64,000 nt of DNA from Pedococcus sp. 5OH_020. GTDB lineage: Bacteria; Actinomycetota; Actinomycetes; Actinomycetales; Dermatophilaceae. The notes beneath the pieces were generated by a model. It was given only the letters and a program-made list of their open reading frames with translations, made no database searches and was not told the DNA's origin. The translations under genes and the position numbers were made by a program. Location: positions 247,443 to 311,442 of the forward strand of contig NZ_JAPYZV010000007.1 in the NCBI RefSeq assembly GCF_027812955.1, in the 5' to 3' direction. Below are positions 8,537-17,080 of the stretch, piece by piece. Numbering within the stretch: position 1 is the first letter of the stretch; the number at the start of each line of letters is the position of its first letter.

Positions 8537-8956
8537 ATGCGCCGGCCCCGGAGGTTCGTGTTCCTTGACCGCTGGACAGCGGTCAGGGAACACGACCGTG
8601 GATCGACCTCGATCCAAATGGTGCTGCTGATGCCGGCGCTGTTCGCGGTGATGTTCCTCGGCATGCAAGCTGCCCTCCTCTACCACGCACGGACCGTCGC
8701 CCTGGCCGCCGCGCAAGAAGGCGTCCGGACCGCGGCCGGACTGGGCGGGTCCGGCGCGGCCGGCGCCCAAGACGCCTACGCCTTCGTCACCGCCGCCGGC
8801 GGTGACGACGTGCTCAAGGCACCCCGGGCCCGCAGCTCCCGCAGCACCACCACCGCCACCCTGACCGTCACCGGACGCTCGCTCAGCGTGATCCCCGGAT
8901 GGACACCCACCGTCACCCAGAGCGCCAGCGCCCCCGTCGAGAGGATCACCCAGTGA
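8537..8956 (+). CDS. TadE-like pseudopilin 1
   Basis: 139 aa. A basic N-terminus and a class III leader (HDRG, with the cleavage Gly near residue 22) precede STSIQMVLLMPALFAVMF, the TadE-type hydrophobic segment. The remaining exported domain is Ala- and Thr-rich and ends in VTGRSLSVIPGW, a beta-strand pattern seen in TadE family proteins. Its 5' end carries a long inverted repeat. The TGA overlaps the GTG start of the next gene (GTGA). Confidence 0.8.
   Translation: MRRPRRFVFLDRWTAVREHDRGSTSIQMVLLMPALFAVMFLGMQAALLYHARTVALAAAQEGVRTAAGLGGSGAAGAQDAYAFVTAAGGDDVLKAPRARSSRSTTTATLTVTGRSLSVIPGWTPTVTQSASAPVERITQ
8558..8593 (+). repeat. 36-bp near-perfect inverted repeat inside the tadE-like 5' end
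   Basis: Arms GTGTTCCTTGACCGCTG and CAGCGGTCAGGGAACAC are complementary at 16 of 17 positions (the exception can form a G-U pair in RNA) and are separated by only two bases (GA). It begins 28 bases downstream of the pilin stop codon and lies within codons 8-19 of the next gene. Such a strong RNA hairpin could protect the upstream pilin message or limit readthrough and translation of minor pseudopilins. It may also simply be a protein-binding palindrome. Confidence 0.6.
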
Positions 8957-9405
8957 GCCACCCACGGCGCCGGCCGCGCCTTGGGGCCGCGGAGCGCGAG
9001 CAAGGGTCGGCCGTCATCGAGGCCGCCATCGGGGCGCCTGCCTTCATGCTCTTCGTCGGGCTCATCGTGTTCGCCGGCCGGGTCGCCATCGCCAACCAGG
9101 CCGTAGGCTCGGCGGCCACCGAAGCCGCCCGCTCCGCCTCGATCTCACGGACCCAGGCCCAGGCCGCGGACACGGCAACGGCCGCGGCCACACAGGCCCT
9201 GAGCAACCAGAAGGTCAACTGCCTGCGCATGACCATCAGCGTCGACACCAGCGGCTTCGCTTCGCCCGTCGGCACCCCCGCCAGCGTCCGGGCCACCATC
9301 ACCTGCGTGGTCAACCTCTCCGACCTCTCCGTACCCGGAGCACCAGGCACCCGAACCGTGTCAGCGAGCATGTCCTCGCCGCTGGACACCTACCGAGAGC
9401 GGTGA
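8953..9405 (+). CDS. TadE/TadF-like pseudopilin 2
   Basis: 150 aa from a GTG that overlaps the previous stop. The leader EREQG precedes SAVIEAAIGAPAFMLFVGL, a TadE-type hydrophobic segment with Glu at +5. The exported part includes two Cys (NCLRM and ITCVV), which could form a disulfide. Genes 2 and 3 of a run of three minor pilins. The alternative label is a TadE family protein of unspecified subtype. Confidence 0.78.
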   Translation: MSHPRRRPRLGAAEREQGSAVIEAAIGAPAFMLFVGLIVFAGRVAIANQAVGSAATEAARSASISRTQAQAADTATAAATQALSNQKVNCLRMTISVDTSGFASPVGTPASVRATITCVVNLSDLSVPGAPGTRTVSASMSSPLDTYRER

Positions 9406-9409
9406 GGCC

Positions 9410-9913
9410 ATGCACAACACCACCCCCCAGCTCGTCAGCTCGACCCGCCGTCCCACAGCCCGGCTGAGCCGCTTCCTCGGCCGAGGCCGCCGGGTCGCCG
9501 TCGCGGTCGAGCGGGGCTCCGTCACCATCTGGATCGTGACCGCCGGCTTCGTCATGATCGTCCTGGTCGGCATGGCTGTGGACCTGGGTGGCCAGGTGTA
9601 CGCACAACAGCACGCCCGAGACGTGGCCCGCCAGGCAGCCCGGGCCGGCGGCCAGCAACTCCAGGCCGCACCGGCCATTCGTGGTGAAGGCGCCATCGCG
9701 GACACCTCCCGAGCAGTCCAGGCCGCCCGCACGTACCTCGCCGCCGGCGACGTCGCCGGCACCGCCCGGGTCACCGGCGGAGACACCATCGAGGTCACCA
9801 CCACCGCGGTCTACACCACCAAGTTCCTGTCCATCATCGGGATCAACCACCTCACCGTGACCGGCCACGCGCAGGCAACCATCACCAGAGCACTGCAAGG
9901 GGTGCAGCGATGA
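9410..9913 (+). CDS. TadG-like pilus assembly protein
   Basis: 167 aa. After a basic N-terminus the segment RGSVTIWIVTAGFVMIVLVG is a TadE/G-like transmembrane helix with a class III leader-like Gly. The following VDLGGQVYAQQHARDVARQAARAGGQQL matches the helical start of TadG-like proteins (Flp pilus-assembly TadE/G-like family). No von Willebrand domain is present, so this is the short form. Its stop overlaps the start of the LysM-BTAD gene. Confidence 0.78.
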   Translation: MHNTTPQLVSSTRRPTARLSRFLGRGRRVAVAVERGSVTIWIVTAGFVMIVLVGMAVDLGGQVYAQQHARDVARQAARAGGQQLQAAPAIRGEGAIADTSRAVQAARTYLAAGDVAGTARVTGGDTIEVTTTAVYTTKFLSIIGINHLTVTGHAQATITRALQGVQR

Positions 9914-12900
9914 CACTACGAACCCGGCTCACCGCACTGATCGCAGCCCTGACCATAGTCGCCATCGTGATCGCCCTGCCGATCACCCTCCTCGCTGCCG
10001 GAGCCAACCCGCTACCCGACACCTGGCCCACCCTCGACCAGGTCGCGGCCGCGCTGACCAACCCGGACGACGGGACCCTGGCACTGGGTGCGCTCAAGGC
10101 TCTCGGGTGGGCGGCCTGGCTGTTCCTGGCCGGGTCGATCGCGCTGGAGATCCTGGCCCGGGCACGCGGCGTCCGCGCGCCGCGGCTACGCGGCCTGAAC
10201 GTGCCCCAGACGGCTGCTGCGGGCCTGGTCGGCGCGGCGATCCTGCTGTTCGTGGCCGCCCCCATGACCGGCACCCCCGCCAAGGCCGCTCAGATGACGA
10301 TGCAGGTGACGACCCAGGCCGTCACCACCGCGGCCGCCCGCGCAGCCACCCCCGTCACCCGCGCTCATCAGGACATACCCACGCCAGAGCCAGAGCGCGC
10401 GCGCAACACGGCCAGTCACTCCCCGGCGCAGGCCACGACGGCGAGGCCCGACCCCGCGACCGTGGAACACGTCGTCGAGCGCGGCGAAACGCTCTGGTCC
10501 CTTGCGGAGCGGTACCTGGGGGCGGGAAGCCGCTACACCGAACTGGCTGACCTGAACCGTGACGTCCTCGGACCCAACCCCGGATTCCTCACCGTAGGCG
10601 AGGTCCTCCAGGTGCCGGCCGCGGCATCGACCACCGGCGCCCACTCAGATCGACAGATTGTGGGACACGTGGTGACCGTCCACCGTCGCGACACCCTGTC
10701 GCAGATCGCCGAGGAGGAGCTCGGCGACGCGGACAGGTATCCCGAGATCTTCCAGGCATCCAAGGACACCGTGCAGCCCGACGGTCGCCACCTGAGCGAC
10801 CCCGACCTGATCCTGCCCGGCTGGGAGCTCTCCATCCCGGCCGTGAAGGCAGCCGCCCCTGCGACCGCGAACGCGCAGCGCGCGCCAGCCGGCACCGAGC
10901 ACCCCCGACCCGGGTCCTCCGAGCCGGCCGCCCCGGTCCAGCCGACCCCGCAGACATCTGCCCCACAGGCGGCACCGCAGTCGCCGGCCACGCCAGCGGC
11001 GGACGCGCCGTCACGCCGGCAACCAGAGCGCACCCCCGCGGCCACCAGCGGTGACACCCACCACGACTCCCACGACGATGCTGACCCCAAGCATGCGCCG
11101 TGGATGCTGGCCGGTCTGACCGGCGGGGGAGCGATGCTAGCCGGCGCCATGCTGCTGGCACTTCGCAGCCGCCGCAAAGCCCAGTTCCGGGCCCGGCGCC
11201 CGGGGCGCACCATCGCCACCCCAGAACCGCTGCTCGCACCCGTGGAGAAGACACTCACCGCGGCAGGCGGCCCAGCGAGCATCGACGTCAAGGTCATGGA
11301 CGAGGCCCTGCGACGCCTCGCCGCGGAGACCGCGCCCATGCCGGAGCTGGCGGCCGTAGAGCTGGCCCAGCGAGCATTGACCCTGCACCTGTCGACCCCG
11401 ACGCCACTGCAACCACCCTGGGTCGGGAGCACCGACCAGCTGCACTGGACCCTGCCCGCTGGCGCCGACCTGCGCGACGTCGGTCCGCTCACCCCCGACC
11501 AGCCCGCCCCGTACCCGCTGCTGGTCACCATCGGAGCCGGCGACGACGGGAACGTGTGGCTGCTCAACATCGAGGACCTCGACCTGAGCATCACCGGGGA
11601 CGCCACGTTCGGGCGCGACTTCGCCCGGTACCTGGCCGCCGAGATCGCCTGCAACCCCTGGTCGCACGGGGTCCGCGTCGACCTGGTCGGCGTCGCACAC
11701 GAGGTCGCGGCCATGAACACCGACCGCATACACGTCCACACCAGCGGTGAAGCAGATCCCGCGGCGGGGGCCCTGGCCGACGCCATCACCATGATCGACC
11801 GCAGCGCCGCGGCCGACGCCGACATCGCCACCGCCCGGGCACGCCAAGACGGCGCCGACGCATGGCCGGCGCGGCTCCTGCTGGTCGACGCGGCCGAGGA
11901 CAACGAAAGCTCACCCGGTGAGTCCGCGGCGCGTGGGCTGCAACCAGCCTTGGAGCAGCTGCTTGAGACGGTCTATCAGCACCCCGGGCAGACCGGCACC
12001 TCTGTGGTCGTCCGCGGCGAGCGGGAGGGCACCCCGGGCGTGGTCCTGCGCGTCACCGGCAACGGCCGGGTCAGCCTCCCTCATGCAGGCCTCGACCTGG
12101 TGGCCGTCGGCTTGACCAGCGATGAGGCGCAAGGCTGCGCCGCCCTCTTGGCGCTGAGCGAGGACCTGGTCGACGCGCCCATGCCCGTCGATCAGCACGC
12201 CCGCGACGGGTGGCGGGCCTGGTCGGACGAGGCCGGCGCACTACGTGAGGAACACACCATCGCCCGACACGCCCCGGCCAGCGGCGACGCCCGGGCGGTC
12301 TCGCTCCTGGAGCACGACGACGAGGACTACCTGCGCAGTTGCGCCACCACGCAGGACGACCTCCAAACCCTCGCGCCCAAGGTACCCGAGCGGGTGAGCG
12401 ACGCGGTCGCCGACGCAGACCCCACCCTGGACGACGACCTGGCCATGTGGTGGTCCCAGGATTGCCCGCTGCCCAGGCTGACCGTGCTCGGACCGGTCGC
12501 CGCCCGGACCCGCGGCACCCCGGTCACCAAGCGCAAGCCGTACTACACCGAGATGCTCGCGTACCTGGCCACCCGGGCACACGGCGCGACCCCGGAAGAG
12601 CTTGCCGAGGCCTTCAGCATCACCCCGGCGAAGGCCCGAGACTACGTCCGCATCGTCCGCGACTGGCTCGGCAGGAACCCGCGGACCGGCGAGGCCCACC
12701 TGCCCGACGCACGCAGGGCGCCAGCGGCGATCGCCAGAGGTGTCGGCGTGTACCAGGTTCTCGACCTGCTCGTCGACGCGAACCTGTTCCGCAGGCTCCG
12801 CGTTCGGGGGGAGTCGCGTGGTCCGGACGGCGTCGAGGACCTCCGCAAGGCGCTTCGACTGGTCCAGGGCCGGCCTTTCGATCGGCTCCGCGACGGCGGA

Positions 12901-13245
12901 TGGTCCTTCCTGTCCGGGGGAGACCGCCTCGACCAGCACATGATCTGCGCCATCGTCGACGTCGCGCACCTCGTCACCACCTACAGCCTCCAAGCCGGAG
13001 ATACCCGCCAAGCCCGGCTGGCCGCAGAGACGGCGGCCCTCGCGGCCCCCGACGAAGAGATCCCCAGACTGGACCTCGCCGCGGTCGCCGACGCCGAAGG
13101 TCACCCCGGCGAGGCAGATCGGATCCTGCGCGACGAGGTGTGCAACCGCACCGACGACGAGGACGCCCCGCCCGAACTCTCGGACCGAACCAAACGGGTC
13201 ATCGCCACACGCGAATGGCACGAGCGAACCCGAAAGGCCGGCTGA
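9910..13245 (+). CDS. Large membrane protein with two LysM domains and C-terminal BTAD-like regulatory region
   Basis: 1111 aa. Two membrane segments lie near residues 8-32 and 55-75, with a third near 100-115. Two LysM-type peptidoglycan-binding modules follow (RGETLWSLAERYLG at about 190-240 and HRRDTLSQIAEEELG at about 255-312), then a long Pro/Ala-rich linker and another membrane segment near 398-417. The C-terminal cytoplasmic half contains an OmpR-like winged helix region (PKLTVLGPVAART-like strand at about 855, DYVRIVRDWLGRNP) followed by a BTAD-type helical repeat. This architecture is common beside actinobacterial Tad loci and suggests a wall-sensing transcriptional regulator of pilus genes. 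ATGA-coupled to the TadG-like gene. Confidence 0.82.
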   Translation: MTLRTRLTALIAALTIVAIVIALPITLLAAGANPLPDTWPTLDQVAAALTNPDDGTLALGALKALGWAAWLFLAGSIALEILARARGVRAPRLRGLNVPQTAAAGLVGAAILLFVAAPMTGTPAKAAQMTMQVTTQAVTTAAARAATPVTRAHQDIPTPEPERARNTASHSPAQATTARPDPATVEHVVERGETLWSLAERYLGAGSRYTELADLNRDVLGPNPGFLTVGEVLQVPAAASTTGAHSDRQIVGHVVTVHRRDTLSQIAEEELGDADRYPEIFQASKDTVQPDGRHLSDPDLILPGWELSIPAVKAAAPATANAQRAPAGTEHPRPGSSEPAAPVQPTPQTSAPQAAPQSPATPAADAPSRRQPERTPAATSGDTHHDSHDDADPKHAPWMLAGLTGGGAMLAGAMLLALRSRRKAQFRARRPGRTIATPEPLLAPVEKTLTAAGGPASIDVKVMDEALRRLAAETAPMPELAAVELAQRALTLHLSTPTPLQPPWVGSTDQLHWTLPAGADLRDVGPLTPDQPAPYPLLVTIGAGDDGNVWLLNIEDLDLSITGDATFGRDFARYLAAEIACNPWSHGVRVDLVGVAHEVAAMNTDRIHVHTSGEADPAAGALADAITMIDRSAAADADIATARARQDGADAWPARLLLVDAAEDNESSPGESAARGLQPALEQLLETVYQHPGQTGTSVVVRGEREGTPGVVLRVTGNGRVSLPHAGLDLVAVGLTSDEAQGCAALLALSEDLVDAPMPVDQHARDGWRAWSDEAGALREEHTIARHAPASGDARAVSLLEHDDEDYLRSCATTQDDLQTLAPKVPERVSDAVADADPTLDDDLAMWWSQDCPLPRLTVLGPVAARTRGTPVTKRKPYYTEMLAYLATRAHGATPEELAEAFSITPAKARDYVRIVRDWLGRNPRTGEAHLPDARRAPAAIARGVGVYQVLDLLVDANLFRRLRVRGESRGPDGVEDLRKALRLVQGRPFDRLRDGGWSFLSGGDRLDQHMICAIVDVAHLVTTYSLQAGDTRQARLAAETAALAAPDEEIPRLDLAAVADAEGHPGEADRILRDEVCNRTDDEDAPPELSDRTKRVIATREWHERTRKAG

Positions 13246-13452
13246 GCTAGCCAGAGTGTCAGCAGCCCCAAGCCCCTCCCGCAGTGACAATCGGGTCGCG
13301 TGCGGACCCGCGTCGAACCGCCCACTAAGACACAGCTCCTCGACGCGGACGGCAGGCACCCAGCGAACGAAGGTACGCCGTCGCCCTCACAGCCCCGCGA
13401 CGTCACCGCCGCGCACCTGGTCGGCCGCCCCCGACGACACGTGGTAGTAGAT

Positions 13453-13608
13453 TCAGCCGAGCGCCAGCGGCCTGAGCAGGGCCGTGGCCATCGCGCCGAG
13501 CCCCAGCAGGGCCAGCAGGATCGCCAGCCCTGCCGAGGGCCGCGACGACTCCGTCGACCCGGCACCGCTCGGCCGGGTGCTCGCGGGGAGCGCGGAGAGG
13601 GCAGGCAT
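13453..13608 (-). CDS. 51-aa single-pass membrane protein
   Basis: A short gene directly downstream of the DUF4389 gene, with only two bases between that stop and this ATG, and GTGGAGGTG upstream serving as ribosome binding site. The product has a Ser/Pro-rich N-terminus and one hydrophobic helix (AGLAILLALLGLGAMATALL) ending in PLALG. Tight spacing suggests translation coupled to the DUF4389 protein and possibly a small partner subunit. No family recognised. The 207 bases between here and 13245 hold no gene or clear terminator that I can see. Confidence 0.6.
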   Translation of the reverse strand: MPALSALPASTRPSGAGSTESSRPSAGLAILLALLGLGAMATALLRPLALG

Positions 13609-13610
13609 CG

Positions 13611-15110
13611 TCACACCTCCACCTCACGCTCAGAACGACGCTCCTCGGCCGGCCAGCCGAGACCGGTTCGGGCCGGCGCGTCGGGGGTGCTCGGCCTGGG
13701 CGCGACGCCACCGGGGTCCGCCGCGCCCTGGTCCAGCCGGAACGGCGGGTAGGTGTCGGTCATCAGCGCGACGTACGCGGTCACTCGGTAGACCCATCGG
13801 TTCAGGCCGACGAGCAGGTCGAACAACGATGCGGGGTAGCGGCCGGTGAAGAGCAACAGCAGCCCGGCAGCCAGCGTCAGCGCGCCGATCAGACCACCGA
13901 CGGCGAACTGGTAGCCGTGCGCGTCACCGAACTGCCACGTGCCCGCGAGCACGCCCAGCACGACCAGGTGCGGTAGTGCCAGCAGCCACGACTTGACCAG
14001 CACCCGGCCGCGCGAGAGCCGCTCGGGGTAGGTGATGTCGAGGTCGGCCGGGTAGTCGGTGTGGTCGAGGGTGAACGGCGGGTAGCGGTCGGTGCCGATC
14101 GCAGCCGTCGCGTAGAACTGCACCCGCCAGGTCCACCGCAGGATGCCGACGTTGAGGCCGAAGAGGCCACGGGGGTAGCGGCCGGTGACCAGGATCGCGA
14201 AGAACGCCACCACGGTGAGCAGCACGAAGACCAGCCATAGCAGCGCGAGGACGACGAAGTGCGGGATCGCCAGGAACCACTTGACCAGCCAGAGCCCACG
14301 GTTCAGCCGAGGGTCCTTCGCGCCGACCAGGGTCACCGGGGTGTCGGGCCGGACTGCTTCCGGAGGCTGACCGGGCGCGGCCTGGCGGGGGACCCGCGGT
14401 CCCGGCGGCCTGGCGCCATACACGACGAGCAGTGCGCCGCCGAGGATCAGGGCGCCACCCAGCAGGCCGAGGCTCCATGCCAGAGGTGTGAGCCAGCCGA
14501 GGCGTCCGCCCGCGGACAGGTCGACCGCGACCCCCGGCGAGCCGTCGACGTTCATGACCACGGCGGTGTAGGTGCCGGGCTTGAGGTCCCAGGTCAGCGC
14601 CTGGGTGCCGGGGCCGCTGTTCTGCGCGGTCCAGAACCCCTGGGCCGTGGGAGCCGCGGTCAGGTCACCGCCGGTGCCACGCCGGGTCAGCGAGTAGTCG
14701 AACGGGTCGATGCGCAGGTCGCTGATCTCGTCGTAGGACGCGCTGCCCAGGTAGCGCGCAACGTCGGCGCTCGGTGCGATCCCGATGAAGACGGCTCTTG
14801 CGCCCTCGGACCGGGCGCTCAGCCGCACGGTGGCAAGGTGACGGTCGGCCCACCAGTCGTCGGGGCCGGCCTCGCCGAGGTTCACGACCTCGCTGGAGAG
14901 GGCCACCGTCTCGGTGGTGAGCTGCTCGGTCGGGGTGCTGAAGAATCCGTCGTCGTCGCGCTGGGTGGCCATCGCCCAGCCGAGGCCGAGGCCTCCGAGC
15001 AGCAGCGGGAAGCCCACGAGCGCGAGCAGGATGCCGATGATGAGGGGGACCCGGCGGTTCCTGCGTGAACCGGTGCGGCCTGGTTCAGGTGGTGGGGTGT
15101 AGGTGGTCAT
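13611..15110 (-). CDS. DUF4389 domain membrane protein
   Basis: 499 aa. A membrane helix near residues 23-47 is followed by an extracytoplasmic domain (to about 200), another helix around 207-230, and then two DUF4389 repeats. The repeats share KWFLAIPHFVVLALLWLV / KSWLLALPHLVVLGVLAG and TGRYPRGLF / TGRYPASLF motifs, each followed by WxxRVxxY-type and YPPF motifs. AAAGGAGA precedes the ATG. The DUF4389 family is a multi-pass membrane family of unknown function in actinobacteria. A 51-aa protein gene follows immediately. Confidence 0.85.
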   Translation of the reverse strand: MTTYTPPPEPGRTGSRRNRRVPLIIGILLALVGFPLLLGGLGLGWAMATQRDDDGFFSTPTEQLTTETVALSSEVVNLGEAGPDDWWADRHLATVRLSARSEGARAVFIGIAPSADVARYLGSASYDEISDLRIDPFDYSLTRRGTGGDLTAAPTAQGFWTAQNSGPGTQALTWDLKPGTYTAVVMNVDGSPGVAVDLSAGGRLGWLTPLAWSLGLLGGALILGGALLVVYGARPPGPRVPRQAAPGQPPEAVRPDTPVTLVGAKDPRLNRGLWLVKWFLAIPHFVVLALLWLVFVLLTVVAFFAILVTGRYPRGLFGLNVGILRWTWRVQFYATAAIGTDRYPPFTLDHTDYPADLDITYPERLSRGRVLVKSWLLALPHLVVLGVLAGTWQFGDAHGYQFAVGGLIGALTLAAGLLLLFTGRYPASLFDLLVGLNRWVYRVTAYVALMTDTYPPFRLDQGAADPGGVAPRPSTPDAPARTGLGWPAEERRSEREVEV

Positions 15111-15231
15111 GGTTGTGGTCTCCTTTCTCGTCGCCAGGCGACGTCATGGCCGCGGCGCTAAGCCGATCCACCACGAAACGGCGATGTCTGGAACGCACAG
15201 ATGAGTGTCGGACAGCGCCGCCCGTGTGTGA

Positions 15232-16044
15232 CTACTTGACCTCGGAGCGGCGCAGGGACAGCAGCCAGAAGACGAGGGGAAGGACGATCCAGATCGTCGT
15301 GGTCGAGCCGAGCATCGCCCACTCCTTGACAGTGTTCGTGGCGCCATCGAGGAGCGCCACCTGCGTGTAGTGCCAGTCGATCCACGGCTGCAGGTCCTCG
15401 AACCCCGAACGCACCTGAGCCAGGAGCGCGAGGATGCCCGGCATGACCAGTGAAGCGACGAAGTAGCCCACGATCGCGGCCGCGGAGTTGCGCAGCACGA
15501 CACCGAGGGCGAAGCCGAAGGCCATGCCAACCAGGTTGTAGAGCACCATCTGGAGTGCCATGGACAACGAAACGTCCCACGCGGTGTCGACGCCTGCGAG
15601 TGCGGACCCGGCCAAGTTGCCGAGGGCGCCCACCGCAAAGGCGACGGAGACGGCGCCGAGGCCCACCAGGAGGGTCGCGATCGCCTTGGCGCCGATCACG
15701 CGGCCTCGGCTCGGCACCAGCGTGAACGTCGTGAGCCCACTTCGCTGGCTCCACTCACCCGTGACGGCCAGGATCGCGATGATCGGCAAGATCACCGACA
15801 TCGGGAACCCGCTCGCCCTCACAAAGTTCTGGTAGGTCACGTCGCTGTTAAGGCCGAAGACGAGGAGCGACCCGGCCGAGATGGGCGACAGGACGCCGAT
15901 GCTGATGAGCATCCAGAATCCCGAGCGGGTGTTGAACATCTTGCGCAGCTCGACCTTGACGAGTCGGCTGGTCGGGATGGGCTGCGCGGTCCGTCGGGCC
16001 GGCTCGGCCTCGATGGTGTCGGGAGGGACGATCGTGGCGGTCAT
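15232..16044 (-). CDS. ABC-2 type transporter permease
   Basis: 270 aa with six predicted membrane segments. The N-terminal cytoplasmic stretch contains VKVELRKMFNTRSGFW, the amphipathic pattern typical of ABC-2 exporters, and the first helix begins right after. Other segments include LPIIAILAVTGEWSQRS and AAAIVGYFVASLVMPGILALL. The start codon overlaps the end of the ATPase gene (ATGA), so the pair forms one exporter. The substrate is unknown; neighbouring two-component genes suggest envelope stress or drug export. Confidence 0.87.
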   Translation of the reverse strand: MTATIVPPDTIEAEPARRTAQPIPTSRLVKVELRKMFNTRSGFWMLISIGVLSPISAGSLLVFGLNSDVTYQNFVRASGFPMSVILPIIAILAVTGEWSQRSGLTTFTLVPSRGRVIGAKAIATLLVGLGAVSVAFAVGALGNLAGSALAGVDTAWDVSLSMALQMVLYNLVGMAFGFALGVVLRNSAAAIVGYFVASLVMPGILALLAQVRSGFEDLQPWIDWHYTQVALLDGATNTVKEWAMLGSTTTIWIVLPLVFWLLSLRRSEVK

Positions 16045-16940
16045 GCCGCAACTCCTTCGCGTTGGGTGTCGGCAGTGAGCGACAAGAACATGTCTTCGAG
16101 GCCGGCGCCCTCGGCGGACCGGAGGTCGGTGAGGGCGATGCCAGCTGTCAGGGCTACGGCCCCGACCCGAGCGGGATCGGCGTCCGTACGGACCGAGCCG
16201 TCGCTGGCGAGCGTGCTGGGGATCCCCGCCTGTTCGAGGGCGTGCGCGAGGTCGCGCGGTGACGTCGAGCGGGCGAGCGTCCCGGCCGCGACGAGGAGCT
16301 CTTCCTTGCTGCCGGCCGCGACGATCTTGCCGTTGCCGATCACGACCAGGTCATCGGCGATGACCTCGATCTCGTGGAGCAGGTGGGAGGACAACAGCAC
16401 GGTGCCGCCCTGGCTGGCGAAGTTCGTCAGCAGGTCGCGCATCCACCGGATCCCCGCGGGGTCGAGCCCGTTGGCGGGCTCGTCGAGGATCAGCACCTTG
16501 GGGTCCCCGAGGAGTGCGGTGGCGATGCCGAGGCGTTGACGCATCCCGAGGGAGTAGTTGCGCACTCGGCGCTTGGCCTCGGTGGGGGTCAGGCTGACGA
16601 GCTCGATCATCTCCTCGACACGGGTGCGGGGCAGGCCCATGGTGTCGGCGGCAACGGTGAGGATCTCGCGTCCGGTGCGGCCGGCGTGCTGGGCGGAGGC
16701 GTCCAGGAGGACGCCCACCTCGAGGCCGGGGTTGGGGAGGTTGGCGAACCGCTCTCCGTTGATGGTCGCGGTGCCGGACGTGGGGGCGGTCAGGCCGACC
16801 ATGACGCGCATCGTGGTGGACTTGCCGGCGCCGTTCGGGCCGAGGAAGCCGGTGACGCGGCCGGGCAGGGCGGTGAAGGAGACGTTGTCGACGGCGGTGA
16901 AGCCGGCGTACCTCCGGGTCAGTGACTCAACAGTGATCAT
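16041..16940 (-). CDS. ABC transporter ATP-binding protein
   Basis: 299 aa. Walker A GPNGAGKST (about residues 34-42), signature region YSLGMRQRLGIA with LGMRQ in place of LSGGQ (about 129-140), and Walker B VLILDEP (149-155). The start at 16940 is supported by an upstream GAGGG and by the usual MITVESLTRRY opening. The atypical signature is common in ABC-2 exporters of the DrrA/CcmA type. Co-translated with the permease. Confidence 0.92.
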   Translation of the reverse strand: MITVESLTRRYAGFTAVDNVSFTALPGRVTGFLGPNGAGKSTTMRVMVGLTAPTSGTATINGERFANLPNPGLEVGVLLDASAQHAGRTGREILTVAADTMGLPRTRVEEMIELVSLTPTEAKRRVRNYSLGMRQRLGIATALLGDPKVLILDEPANGLDPAGIRWMRDLLTNFASQGGTVLLSSHLLHEIEVIADDLVVIGNGKIVAAGSKEELLVAAGTLARSTSPRDLAHALEQAGIPSTLASDGSVRTDADPARVGAVALTAGIALTDLRSAEGAGLEDMFLSLTADTQREGVAA

Positions 16941-17080
16941 GTGACAACCCTCGCCGCGTCCCGGCGTGCGCACATCGGCGTCGAGGCCGCACCCTCCTCG
17001 CCCATTGGAAGGAGCTAGGAGGAGGGGGGCTCGTTCTTTCGGTCGGTCCCCGAGGCCTCGGTGGTCCCTAGGCTGGGCGG

